Part shown: piece after piece, positions 34,541 to 42,403 of the stretch
Numbering within the stretch: position 1 is the first letter of the stretch
Layout: each line of letters opens with the position of its first letter
Notes under the pieces: generated by a model
Told to the model about the DNA's origin: nothing
Databases searched by the model: none
Seen by the model: only the letters and a program-made list of their open reading frames with translations
Made by a program: the position numbers and the translations under genes
DNA from: Aldehydirespirator sp965261105
GTDB taxonomy: Bacteria; Actinomycetota; Acidimicrobiia; Acidimicrobiales; Aldehydirespiratoraceae
NCBI GenBank assembly: GCA_965261105.1
Contig: CBDHCM010000006.1
Location: 4,402,001 to 4,466,000 of the forward strand
Direction: 5' to 3'
DNA length: 64,000 bases

Positions 34541-35041
34541 ATGGCTGCGGGCGGCCGTAGGGTTTGGGGCGTGACCGGCGACGCCCGAACGATCGGCGTG
34601 GCAGACGTGCTCGGCGCCCTGCGCGGCGTGGACGATCCCGAGTATCCCGGCGTCAGCGTGGTCGACATGGGCATGATCGGCACGATCCAACTCACCGGCG
34701 GCCAGGCCGCGGTCGAGTTGATTGCCACGTTCAGCGGCTGCCCGGCGCTCGCCGTCATCTCCGACGAGATCGCCAGAGCCGTCAGCGCGCTGGACCGCGT
34801 CACCGGGGTGGAGGTGCGGCGCAGCGCCCAGGCCTGGGACACGTCGAGGCTCAGCGAGCACGCCCGGGCCGTCATGGCACGCGACTTCACGGTGTCGGTC
34901 GCTCTGCCCGGCAAGCCGACCGAGTGCCCCCGATGCGGCGCGGCGGCCCTGGTGGAGCAGTCGCCGTTCGGCCCGGCACGGTGCCGGGCCGTGCATCGCT
35001 GTGCAGCCTGCCGCGAGGTCGTCGAGGTACTGCGAGCCTGA
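34541..35041 (+). CDS. PaaD-like (DUF59 plus zinc ribbon) protein
   Basis: A 166-residue protein with a MIP18/DUF59 domain (VDDPEYPGVSVVDMGMIG, then FSGCPALAVISDEIARAV) and a C-terminal zinc ribbon (CPRCG, a spacing segment ending SPFGPARC, then HRCAAC). This two-part layout is that of PaaD/PaaJ, the assembly subunit of phenylacetyl-CoA epoxidase. None of the other paa genes is in the window, so it may serve another iron enzyme or be an orphan. ATG at 34541 has GAGGG seven bases upstream; a GTG at 34571 is an alternative. Confidence 0.8.
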   Translation: MAAGGRRVWGVTGDARTIGVADVLGALRGVDDPEYPGVSVVDMGMIGTIQLTGGQAAVELIATFSGCPALAVISDEIARAVSALDRVTGVEVRRSAQAWDTSRLSEHARAVMARDFTVSVALPGKPTECPRCGAAALVEQSPFGPARCRAVHRCAACREVVEVLRA

Positions 35042-35062
35042 CGAACCTGATCCAACAGGGCG

Positions 35063-35239
35063 CTAGGGCGAGCGGGTTGTGCCACAGTTGCGGCACTTGG
35101 CGGTCCAGCCCGCGGGAGTGACCGAGGTGGCCAGCCACGCGCCGCACCGCCCGCAGTAGCGGGGCGGATCCAGCTCAGGCAGGCAGCCGGAGCAGTCGCC
35201 GCGCCCGCAGCCGCGGCAGTACCGCGCCCCTTGGCTCAA
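35063..35239 (-). CDS. bsaP: Biotin synthase auxiliary protein BsaP
   Basis: A 58-residue cysteine-rich protein. Cysteines are at 8, 11, 16, 19, 29, 32, 49 and 52, arranged as CRGC, CSGC, CGRC and CRNC pairs. The segment LDPPRYCGRCG and the later TPAGWTAKC match the small actinobacterial protein that accompanies bioB and supports its iron-sulfur turnover. The TTG start overlaps the bioB stop (TTTGA), so the two are translationally coupled. It is read in a frame that has no ATG or GTG ahead of the first cysteine pair. The stop lies 22 bases from the convergent PaaD-like gene. Confidence 0.8.
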   Translation of the reverse strand: MSQGARYCRGCGRGDCSGCLPELDPPRYCGRCGAWLATSVTPAGWTAKCRNCGTTRSP

Positions 35240-36234
35240 ACCGCAGCCGACAGGCTGCCGATGGGCATGCGCAGATCAGCGAGCATGTCCAGGTCCTGCT
35301 GGGGCGACCTTCCCAGAGTCGTCAGGTAGTTGCCCACAATCAGCGCGTTGATGCCGGCAGTCATGCCCATGGCCTGCAGGTCGCCCAGGGTGATCTCCCG
35401 GCCGCCGGCGTAGCGCAGGATCACCGACGGCAGCGCCAGCCGGAACAGCGCGATCCAGCGGATCGCCTCCAGCGCCCCGACGGGCTTGCGGATCTGCAGG
35501 GGCGTGCCCGGGCGGGGGTTCAAGAAGTTGACGGGCACCTCGCAGGGCTCCACCGCTCGGATCTGCTCGAGCAGCTCCAGGCGCTGCTCGATGCTCTCGC
35601 CCATGCCCAGCAGCACGCCGCAGCACAGCTCCATGCCCGCCTCGCGCACGTACGTGCAGGTGTCCAGCCGCTCGTCGAAGCTGTGGGTGGTGACGACCTC
35701 GCCGAAGAAGGAGCGGCTCGTCTCCAGGTTGTGGTTGTAGCGGTGCACTCCGGCCGCGGCCAGCTCGAAGGCCTGCTCCCGGGTGAGGATGCCGGCACTG
35801 ACCGCCACATTCAGGCCGGTGGCGGCCGACACCAGCGCGGTCAGCTCGATGAGCCGGTCCATGGTGCGGCGGTCCGGGCCACGCACCGCCAACACCATGC
35901 AGAACTCGCTGGCTCCCAGCGCCGCGGTCTCGCGGGCCGCTCCCAATACCTCTTCGGTGTCGAGAAACGGGGTGGCCTTGACCTGTGTGTCGAACGCAGC
36001 CGACTGGCTGCAGAAATGGCAGTCCTCGGGACAGCCCCCGGTCTTGGCCGACAGGATGCCCTCCACTTCCACCGTTGGGCCTGCCCAGGCGAGGCGCACC
36101 TCGTGGGCCAGAGCAGCCAGGGACGGAACCGTCCCGTCGTCCACGGAGGCCAGTGCGGCCAGCTCGTCGGGCCTCAGTTGGCGCCGCTCGTCCAGCAACG
36201 CCTCCGACGCACTCCGGATCGCGGGCTCAGTCAC
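35236..36234 (-). CDS. bioB: Biotin synthase
   Basis: A 332-residue radical-SAM enzyme that inserts sulfur into dethiobiotin. The radical-SAM cluster is held by Cys68, Cys72 and Cys75 (CPEDCHFC). YNHNLETS, GMELCCGVLLGMGES, NFLNPRPGTPL and VILRYAGGREI, which holds the Arg of the auxiliary cluster, are all present. The GTG start overlaps the livG stop by four bases. No bioA, bioD or bioF is in the window. The gene is thus attached to a transporter operon rather than to the other biotin genes. Confidence 0.93.
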   Translation of the reverse strand: MTEPAIRSASEALLDERRQLRPDELAALASVDDGTVPSLAALAHEVRLAWAGPTVEVEGILSAKTGGCPEDCHFCSQSAAFDTQVKATPFLDTEEVLGAARETAALGASEFCMVLAVRGPDRRTMDRLIELTALVSAATGLNVAVSAGILTREQAFELAAAGVHRYNHNLETSRSFFGEVVTTHSFDERLDTCTYVREAGMELCCGVLLGMGESIEQRLELLEQIRAVEPCEVPVNFLNPRPGTPLQIRKPVGALEAIRWIALFRLALPSVILRYAGGREITLGDLQAMGMTAGINALIVGNYLTTLGRSPQQDLDMLADLRMPIGSLSAAV

Positions 36235-37070
36235 TGCTGGGCCCGAACCTCCAGATCGGTGCTGCCGAGGTAGGCCGCGATCACGCGGGGATCCCGCTGC
36301 ACCTCCGCCGGAGTGCCCTCCGCGATTCTCTGGCCGAAGTCGAGGACCATGACCCGGTCCGCGATATCCATGACCAGACCCATGTCGTGCTCCACCATGA
36401 GCAGGCTGATGCCGAGTTCGCGGCGGATGTCGAGGATGAACCGGGCCATGTCCTCGGTCTCCTCCAGATTCATGCCGGCAACGGGCTCGTCGAGCATCAA
36501 CAGTTCGGGTTCCATGGCCAAGGCCCGCCCGAGCTCCACCCGCTTCTGGATGCCGTAGGGCAGCAGCGCCACCGGGTGTTTGCGCCAGCGCTCGATCTCC
36601 AGGAAGTCGATGATGTCCTCCACCTGGCGGCGGTGCTCGATCTCCTCGCGCTTGGCCTTGCCCACCCACACTGCGCCGGCCAGGAACGAGCCTCTCATGC
36701 GGATGTGGCGGCCGGTGAGCAGGTTGTCCAGCACCGTCATCTGAGGGAACAGCTCGATGTTCTGGAAGGTGCGGGCCACGCCGAGGCGAGCCACCCGGTC
36801 GGGACGGGTTCCCATGATCGAGGTGCCCTTCCAGCGGATGTCGCCGGACTGGGGCTGGTACACCTGCGAGATCGAGTTGAAGATCGAGGTCTTGCCGGCT
36901 CCGTTGGGGCCGATGATGGCGAACAGCTCGCCGTCGCGCACCTCGAACGACACCGAGTCGATGGCGGCGACGCCGCCGAAGCGCAACGAGATGTCGTCCA
37001 CCTGCAGCAAGGTCTGGGCGTCGGTCGTCTCGCTCGGCACCGCATCGGTCATCGCGGTCGAATCGGTCAT
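36231..37070 (-). CDS. livG: Branched-chain amino acid-type ABC transporter ATPase (LivG)
   Basis: A 279-residue ATPase with Walker A GPNGAGKTS, ARTFQNIELFPQMTVLDNLLTGRH, signature-like LPYGIQKRVELGRAL and Walker B LLMLDEPVAGMN. The canonical LSGGQ/LSYG signature is LPYG here, seen in some LivG proteins. It overlaps livF upstream and bioB downstream by four bases each. Confidence 0.9.
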   Translation of the reverse strand: MTDSTAMTDAVPSETTDAQTLLQVDDISLRFGGVAAIDSVSFEVRDGELFAIIGPNGAGKTSIFNSISQVYQPQSGDIRWKGTSIMGTRPDRVARLGVARTFQNIELFPQMTVLDNLLTGRHIRMRGSFLAGAVWVGKAKREEIEHRRQVEDIIDFLEIERWRKHPVALLPYGIQKRVELGRALAMEPELLMLDEPVAGMNLEETEDMARFILDIRRELGISLLMVEHDMGLVMDIADRVMVLDFGQRIAEGTPAEVQRDPRVIAAYLGSTDLEVRAQQ

Positions 37071-37858
37071 GACAGCCAGCGCTTGCGCCGCTTGTAGTGC
37101 TTCACGTCCCGGAACGACCGGCGCTCGCCCTCGGCGCGAAGGCCGAGGTAGAACTCTTGCACGTCCTCGTCGGCGAGCAGCTTCTTGGGTTCTCCGTCCA
37201 TCACGACTTTGCCCGACTCCATGACGTAGCCGTAGTCGGCGATGGACAGGGCCATCATGGCGTTCTGCTCAATCAGCAGGACGCTCACGCCGGCGGCATT
37301 GATGTCGACAATGATGTCGCGGATCTGCTCGATGAGCATCGGGGCAAGGCCCAACGAGGGCTCATCGAGGATGAGCAGTCTCGGGTCGGCCATCAGAGCG
37401 CGCCCTATGGCCAGCATCTGCTGCTCACCGCCCGACAGATACCCGGCCGCGTGGCGTCGGCGGGGCTGCAGGGGCGGGAACAACTCCATCACCCGCTCGT
37501 AGGCGACGCCGTTGGCGTTGCGGTCTCGCACGGTGAAGGCGCCGGCGGCGAGATTCTCGTCCACAGTGAGCTCGGCAAAAACCCTGCGACCCTCCATCAC
37601 CTGGGTAATGCCCGCCTCGACGATCCGTGACGGCTTGAAGTTGGAGATATCGGTGCCGTTCCATGCGATCGAACCCTTGGTGATGTCTCCCTCGTGGACG
37701 TCGAGCAGTCCCGTAATGGCACGCACCGTGGTCGTCTTCCCCGCCCCGTTCGCGCCGAGCAGCGCCACGATGCTGCCGTCGGGCACCTCTATCGAAAGCC
37801 CGCGAAGCACGAGGATCACCTCGTTGTACACGACTTCCAGATTGGCGACTGCGAGCAT
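37067..37858 (-). CDS. livF: Branched-chain amino acid-type ABC transporter ATPase (LivF)
   Basis: A 263-residue ATPase with Walker A GANGAGKTT, VMEGRRVFAELTVDENL, signature YLSGGEQQMLAIGRALM and Walker B LLILDEPSLGLAP. A basic C-terminal tail (about 20 residues ending KRRKRW) extends beyond most LivF proteins. Preceded upstream by about 420 bases without a gene. Confidence 0.9.
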   Translation of the reverse strand: MLAVANLEVVYNEVILVLRGLSIEVPDGSIVALLGANGAGKTTTVRAITGLLDVHEGDITKGSIAWNGTDISNFKPSRIVEAGITQVMEGRRVFAELTVDENLAAGAFTVRDRNANGVAYERVMELFPPLQPRRRHAAGYLSGGEQQMLAIGRALMADPRLLILDEPSLGLAPMLIEQIRDIIVDINAAGVSVLLIEQNAMMALSIADYGYVMESGKVVMDGEPKKLLADEDVQEFYLGLRAEGERRSFRDVKHYKRRKRWLS

Positions 37859-38275
37859 GCTTTGAACTCTGCGGGTGGGTGCGGATGCGAATCAGCCGGC
37901 GGAAACCCGCCATGGGCGACGAAGGCACACCATACCCTCCGCTCCAGCTGCGAGAGCACGGCGACCCACAATCCGTGCCGGCGACGCGAGCGGGTGGGCC
38001 ATGGAAGAGCTGAGTGGCGACGAGGCCTTGGCGAAGTCACTCGCCAGAGAAGGAGTCGAGGCTCCGGTAGTCGTCGACGTGCCCGTCGGGCACATACCGC
38101 CGCCGCGGCCAAGCTGATCCAGCACGTGTCCAAGCTGCCCTGGACAGTGCCCCGGGAGGGCTTGATCTCACCCTGACCAGGACGCGGCCCATTCGCTCGG
38201 CCTCTAGGGGCGCGAGACGAGCCCGGCGGGCCGGAGCACCGCCGGGCTCGCGCCTCGATCAACTGCAGAACGGGC
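37859..38275 (-). other. Gene-free interval between livK and livF
   Basis: No coding region could be supported on either strand. The part nearest livK holds a strong 12-bp stem-loop; the remainder shows no recognisable RNA or repeat. It could carry a separate promoter for livF-livG-bioB-bsaP, but I see no clear consensus elements. Confidence 0.5.
38218..38250 (-). terminator. Stem-loop downstream of livK
   Basis: A 12-bp perfect inverted repeat (GAGCCCGGCGG core at 38219-38229 with its complement at 38239-38249, extended by one C-G pair) around a nine-base loop. It starts 26 bases past the livK stop. There is no T tract, as is common for actinobacterial terminators. It may only partly terminate, giving more binding protein than ATPase. 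Confidence 0.65.
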
Positions 38276-39928
38276 CTATGAGGCCTTGAAGCAGGGCTCG
38301 TACTCCCAGTTGAGGGCAGCCTCGGAGGCGTAGGGGCCCTTGATGAGTCGGAAGCCGTTGTTGCCGCCCTCCTCGGACACGGTGACGCCCGGGGTGTACA
38401 GCGACAGGTCGACGTCGTACAAGTACGTCTCACGCACCACGTTGTCGTCGGGGTTGCCGCGCCAACTCTGGTTCGGGGCGAGGCCCTTGAGGTCGGCCGT
38501 GACCGAGTTGGCCGCAGCTAGTACACCCGCCCGGGTGAGGTTGCCGTTGGTGATGGCCCTGTCCAGGATCTGGGTGGCAACGTAGCCCTCGATGAAGCTG
38601 ATGATGTACACGTCGTCAAACGGGGCCTCCGGACGGTACTGGCGCATGGCGGCAATCATCTCCTGCATGCCCTCTGCCTCACCAACATCCCACAGCACCG
38701 TGTAGGTGGAGTGGGTGTAAACGGCATCGGCCAGCTCTCTGAAGCCCTCGATACCCAGCAGGGCCGGGTTCCAGCTTGGGCTGTTGCCCGACCATTGGCC
38801 GGTGAAGCCGGCCTGGGCCGCGCCGCCCATCAGGGTGGCTGTGGTGGTGGGGTTGGTGGTCAACCACACGAAGTCGGCGCCGGATTCGGCAATGCCGGTG
38901 ATGACCGGCGTCAGGTCGCCGCCGGGAACGACCTGAGCCTGGCCGTCGTAGACGATGTTGAGGCCGAGCGCCTCCGCCGCGACCTTCACGCCCTCGGCGC
39001 CGTCCTCGCCGTAGTCGCCGGGGAAGCTGGCGATGGCCACATTGTTGCCGTAGGTCTCCGACATGTACGTGGAGCCATTCATGGCCTCGATGCAGTAGTT
39101 GGTCTGCACCTCGAACACGTTCTTGCCGATGGCGGGATCGGCCCAGCCCGAATACCACGACAGGGGGATGGCCGCGATGTTGTCCTCGATCAGCAGCTGC
39201 GCCGTGGAGGCGGTGTGGGGCGAGCCCGTCGACGTGGAGAACATAACCACGCTCTCGTCGCCCTCGCCCGCCATGACCTCGTAGTTCTCGAGGTGGGTGG
39301 ACACGTTGTAGCCGTTGTCGTGAACGACGGGCTCGATCGTCCAGCCCTGAATGCCGCCGTTGTCGTTGATCCACTCCCAGTAGACCAGGTGGCCGTCGGT
39401 GATCTTGGTGGTCAGCGGCGCGAAGATGCCCGACAGGTCGGTGTTGACGCCCACGCGAATGGTCATGGTCTCGGGGTCCACGCCGAAGTCGTGGGCGATG
39501 ACCGCCTCGGCCTCAGCCAACGCCGCCTGCGCCTCAGCCGCCTCAGCCTGGGCCGCGTCCGCGGCAGCCTCAGCCTCAGCCGCCTCAGCCGCCGCCGCTT
39601 CGGCCGCGTCCTGCGCCTCAGCCGCCTCAGCCTGGGCAGCCTCCAGCGCCGCCTGCGCCTCAGCCTGCTGCTCCGCGCTCGCCGTCGCCGCGGCAGCCTC
39701 GGCCTCGGCCAGTCGCGCCTCGGCCGCGTCCGCGGCAGCCTGGGCCGCGTCCGCGGCAGCCTGCGCCTCGTCTACCTCAGCCTGCGCGGCGTCTACCTCA
39801 GCCTGCGCCGCGGCTGCGGCGCCGTCGTCGGGCGGTGCCGTCGTCTCCGGCTCGTCGTCACCGCCGCAGGCCGAGGCCACTAGGGCTACGGCACATGCCA
39901 CGGCGAAAATCCATCTCAGTCGTCTCAC
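38276..39928 (-). CDS. livK: Liv-type substrate-binding lipoprotein with coiled-coil stalk
   Basis: A 550-residue type-I periplasmic binding protein. The signal peptide ends in a lipobox at Cys21 (VASAC), followed by an acidic/Thr/Pro linker. Residues about 37-144 are Ala/Glu-rich with a strict seven-residue period (AQAEVDA, AQAEVDE, AQAAADA and similar), predicting a long coiled coil. The ligand-binding domain begins near MTIRVGVNTDLSGIF and has family blocks such as FPGDYGEDGAEGVKVAAEALGL. Normal family members are about 400 residues and lack the stalk, which probably spaces the domain from the membrane or drives oligomerisation. GTG start with GGAGGAGG upstream. Confidence 0.88.
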   Translation of the reverse strand: MRRLRWIFAVACAVALVASACGGDDEPETTAPPDDGAAAAAQAEVDAAQAEVDEAQAAADAAQAAADAAEARLAEAEAAAATASAEQQAEAQAALEAAQAEAAEAQDAAEAAAAEAAEAEAAADAAQAEAAEAQAALAEAEAVIAHDFGVDPETMTIRVGVNTDLSGIFAPLTTKITDGHLVYWEWINDNGGIQGWTIEPVVHDNGYNVSTHLENYEVMAGEGDESVVMFSTSTGSPHTASTAQLLIEDNIAAIPLSWYSGWADPAIGKNVFEVQTNYCIEAMNGSTYMSETYGNNVAIASFPGDYGEDGAEGVKVAAEALGLNIVYDGQAQVVPGGDLTPVITGIAESGADFVWLTTNPTTTATLMGGAAQAGFTGQWSGNSPSWNPALLGIEGFRELADAVYTHSTYTVLWDVGEAEGMQEMIAAMRQYRPEAPFDDVYIISFIEGYVATQILDRAITNGNLTRAGVLAAANSVTADLKGLAPNQSWRGNPDDNVVRETYLYDVDLSLYTPGVTVSEEGGNNGFRLIKGPYASEAALNWEYEPCFKAS

Positions 39929-39991
39929 GGTAGGTTCCTCCTCCAGGTTGGTCTTTCTCTTTATTTTGGGGGCACTTGGCAGTGCTCACAT

Positions 39992-40015
39992 CTTGTCACA
40001 CAATCGCCGGACAAG
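39992..40015. promoter_or_regulatory. Inverted repeat between livM and livK
   Basis: CTTGTC at 39992-39997 and GACAAG at 40010-40015 form a 6-bp inverted repeat with a 12-base spacer, in the 95-base gap between livM and livK. It could be a weak stem-loop in the message or an operator; the sequence does not tell which. Confidence 0.3.
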
Positions 40016-40023
40016 TCACTGGG

Positions 40024-41274
40024 TCAGTAACTGAACGGCCATCGCTTCCAGTAGTTGCGGATGCGTACCCAGATCCCGAACAGGCCCAGCGGCTCAACGA
40101 TCAGGAACACGACGATGAGCGCGCCGAACAGCACGATGTTCCAGTCGTACACGCTCAAGGTCCAGCCCGGGGTCTGGATGGCGGTGTTGATGACGCCGAA
40201 GTCGCCGCCCTCGGTGAGGACGAGCTCCGACAGAGCGCCGACCAGTCCGCCCTCAGCGTCCTCGAGCCACTCGGTGAACGCCTCCACGAACTGCGGCACC
40301 ATCACCACGAAGAAGGTCCCGATGAGCGGACCCACCGTGGTGCCGGCCCCGCCGATCAGAAGAATGGCAATGAACTCCACCGACAGGAACAGCCCGAAGT
40401 CGGTGGCCAGAAGCCGCTGTGACAGCGCCGCGAACAGCGCGCCCGACAGTCCGGCGAAGAACGACGACACCGCGAAGGCCATCAGCTTGTAGCGGAATTC
40501 GGGCACTCCCATGACCTCGGCCGCGATGTCTCGGTCGCGGATGGCCTGCAGGGCGCGGCCCGTGCGCGTACGGGTCAGGTTCTTGGCCACGACCGCCAAA
40601 GCGATGGTCAGCACTAGCAGGAACAGGTACCGCTTCTGGCCGTCGCTGACATCGAACCACAGCCAGTGGCCGTCGTCGCCGACGTTGATCAGCGGCTTCT
40701 CCTCCTTCCACAGCCTCACATCGAGCTCCTGGAACTCGCGGCCCAGTGCCGGTGGGCCGGCGATCTTGCGTCCCCAGCTGGTATTGCCGAAATGGATTCC
40801 CAGGAACACGAGGCCCAGGGTGACGATGGCCAAGTAGAGCCCTCGCAGCCTCACCGCCACCGGCGACACGATCACGCCCACCAGTGCCGCCGTGAGGCCC
40901 GCCCCTGGCAGCCAGATCCAGATCGGCAGCGAATGACCCCAGGTGGTCTCGCCGCTCGTGCCTCCCAGGTACACCGCCGCGCAGGCGCCAACCCCCATGA
41001 AGAAGGCATGGCCCAGCGAGACCTGGCCGGCCAGCCCGCTCAGCAGGTTGAGGCCCAGAGCAGCGATGGCCAGCACCATCACCAGCGCCATCGGGCGCAG
41101 CCACTCGCCGTCACCGAGGAACCTGACAACAGGTATGTGGCTGATCACGGGAAGGTCGAACGGCATCAAGAACAGCACCGCGATGAAGACCGCGAACAGG
41201 GACCTCTGGGTCCAGGTGGGCAGCATCCGGATCTCTTGGCGATAGGCGGTGTAGAGGTTGGGGCGACCGAACAT
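40024..41274 (-). CDS. livM: Branched-chain amino acid-type ABC permease (LivM)
   Basis: A 416-residue permease with the LivM core LNLLSGLAGQVSLGHAFFMGVGA, the ATPase-contact loop AIRDRDIAAEVMGVPEFRYKL and LIGGAGTTVGPLIGTFFV. A charged extramembrane segment of about 50 residues (EFQELDVRLWKEEKP) after the third or fourth helix is longer than usual. ATG start 52 bases after the livH stop. Confidence 0.88.
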   Translation of the reverse strand: MFGRPNLYTAYRQEIRMLPTWTQRSLFAVFIAVLFLMPFDLPVISHIPVVRFLGDGEWLRPMALVMVLAIAALGLNLLSGLAGQVSLGHAFFMGVGACAAVYLGGTSGETTWGHSLPIWIWLPGAGLTAALVGVIVSPVAVRLRGLYLAIVTLGLVFLGIHFGNTSWGRKIAGPPALGREFQELDVRLWKEEKPLINVGDDGHWLWFDVSDGQKRYLFLLVLTIALAVVAKNLTRTRTGRALQAIRDRDIAAEVMGVPEFRYKLMAFAVSSFFAGLSGALFAALSQRLLATDFGLFLSVEFIAILLIGGAGTTVGPLIGTFFVVMVPQFVEAFTEWLEDAEGGLVGALSELVLTEGGDFGVINTAIQTPGWTLSVYDWNIVLFGALIVVFLIVEPLGLFGIWVRIRNYWKRWPFSY

Positions 41275-41326
41275 GCGTCACCGCCTCCCGAAGTGAGTCA
41301 GTGGAGGAGCGGAGCGGCCCGACACG

Positions 41327-42403
41327 TCAGACTCTCCTGATCTCGGGGGTGCCGAACAGGCCGTACGGACGGATCAGCAGACCGATGATCATCACGATGT
41401 AGGGAACGATGAGTGGGTAGCCGGCTCCGAGCCATGAGGCGTTGCCCGCCGCGTACTGCCCCGCGTAGATCTCGGCCACGCCCACGATGAGCCCGCCGAG
41501 GAGTGCGCCGCTCGCCGAGTCCAGTCCGCCCAGGATCACCGCGGGCAGGGCTCGGAAGGCGATGTTGGCCGTCTCCTGGTCGACCGAGAGGGTCTGCGCC
41601 ACCGGCGGCTGGGTGGCGAAGATCCCGCCGGCGGCGGCCAGCACCGCACCAGCGGCCCAAGCGATGGCGAACACCCGGCCCACGCTGACGCCCTGGGCCA
41701 TGGCCGCCTCCTGATCGAAGGCGACGGCGCGCATGGCGATCCCGAGCCGGGACCGGTAGAAGAAGTACACGGCCATGAAGGCGGCGGCCGCGGTCACCAT
41801 GGCCGCGATGAAGCTCCAGTTGATCAGCCGGTCGCCGGCCTTGAACCCGTTGGCCAGCCACGGGACTCCGAGCGGGCGGAACTCGACCTCGACCGCGTCG
41901 TTGTTGAACACCCGGAACATGATCTCCAGGCCAAGGGTGATCACCGCCACCGAGAACAGCGGCTCGCCGATCATGGGGCGAATGGCCAGCCGCTCCACGA
42001 CCAGGCCGACCGCGGCCGCGAAGGCCAGGGCCACGATCACGTTCAGCCCCCAGCTCATCCACCCGGGGCCGCCCAGGCTGTTGATCGGGTTGCCGATGCT
42101 GGTGAAGGGGATGTTGCCGTCGGTCGCGAGAAAGCTCAAGAAGAGCGCGCCGGTGGCGGCCAGTGCACCCTGCGCAAAGTTGACGGTCTGGGTGGCCTTG
42201 AAGATGAGCACAAAGCCGAGCGCGATCAGCGCGTAGGTCGATCCCAGCCCCATTGACTTCATGAACGTCTGGAAGAACAGGCCAGGATCGTTGGCCAACT
42301 GCACCGCGCCGAACACCAGTGCCGCGCCGATCAGCCCAGTCAGGAAGGCGAGCGGTGCGTTGTGGCGCGGATCGATCGCCTTGAGCCGGAGGGCCGCGGC
42401 CAT
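41327..42403 (-). CDS. livH: Branched-chain amino acid-type ABC permease (LivH)
   Basis: A 358-residue permease. GLGSTYALIALGFVLIFKATQTVNFAQGAL is the LivH opening, with VSVGRVFAIAWAAGAVLAAAGG and ALPAVILGGLDSASGALLGGLIVG later. The start is a TGATG overlap with the fadD stop, so the transporter is translationally coupled to the CoA ligase. Confidence 0.88.
   Translation of the reverse strand: MAAALRLKAIDPRHNAPLAFLTGLIGAALVFGAVQLANDPGLFFQTFMKSMGLGSTYALIALGFVLIFKATQTVNFAQGALAATGALFLSFLATDGNIPFTSIGNPINSLGGPGWMSWGLNVIVALAFAAAVGLVVERLAIRPMIGEPLFSVAVITLGLEIMFRVFNNDAVEVEFRPLGVPWLANGFKAGDRLINWSFIAAMVTAAAAFMAVYFFYRSRLGIAMRAVAFDQEAAMAQGVSVGRVFAIAWAAGAVLAAAGGIFATQPPVAQTLSVDQETANIAFRALPAVILGGLDSASGALLGGLIVGVAEIYAGQYAAGNASWLGAGYPLIVPYIVMIIGLLIRPYGLFGTPEIRRV

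Noticed and set aside
37694..38176. Plus-strand coding region in the livF-livK interval
   Set aside because: It partly overlaps livF antisense, has no recognisable domain or ribosome site and ends inside low-information sequence.
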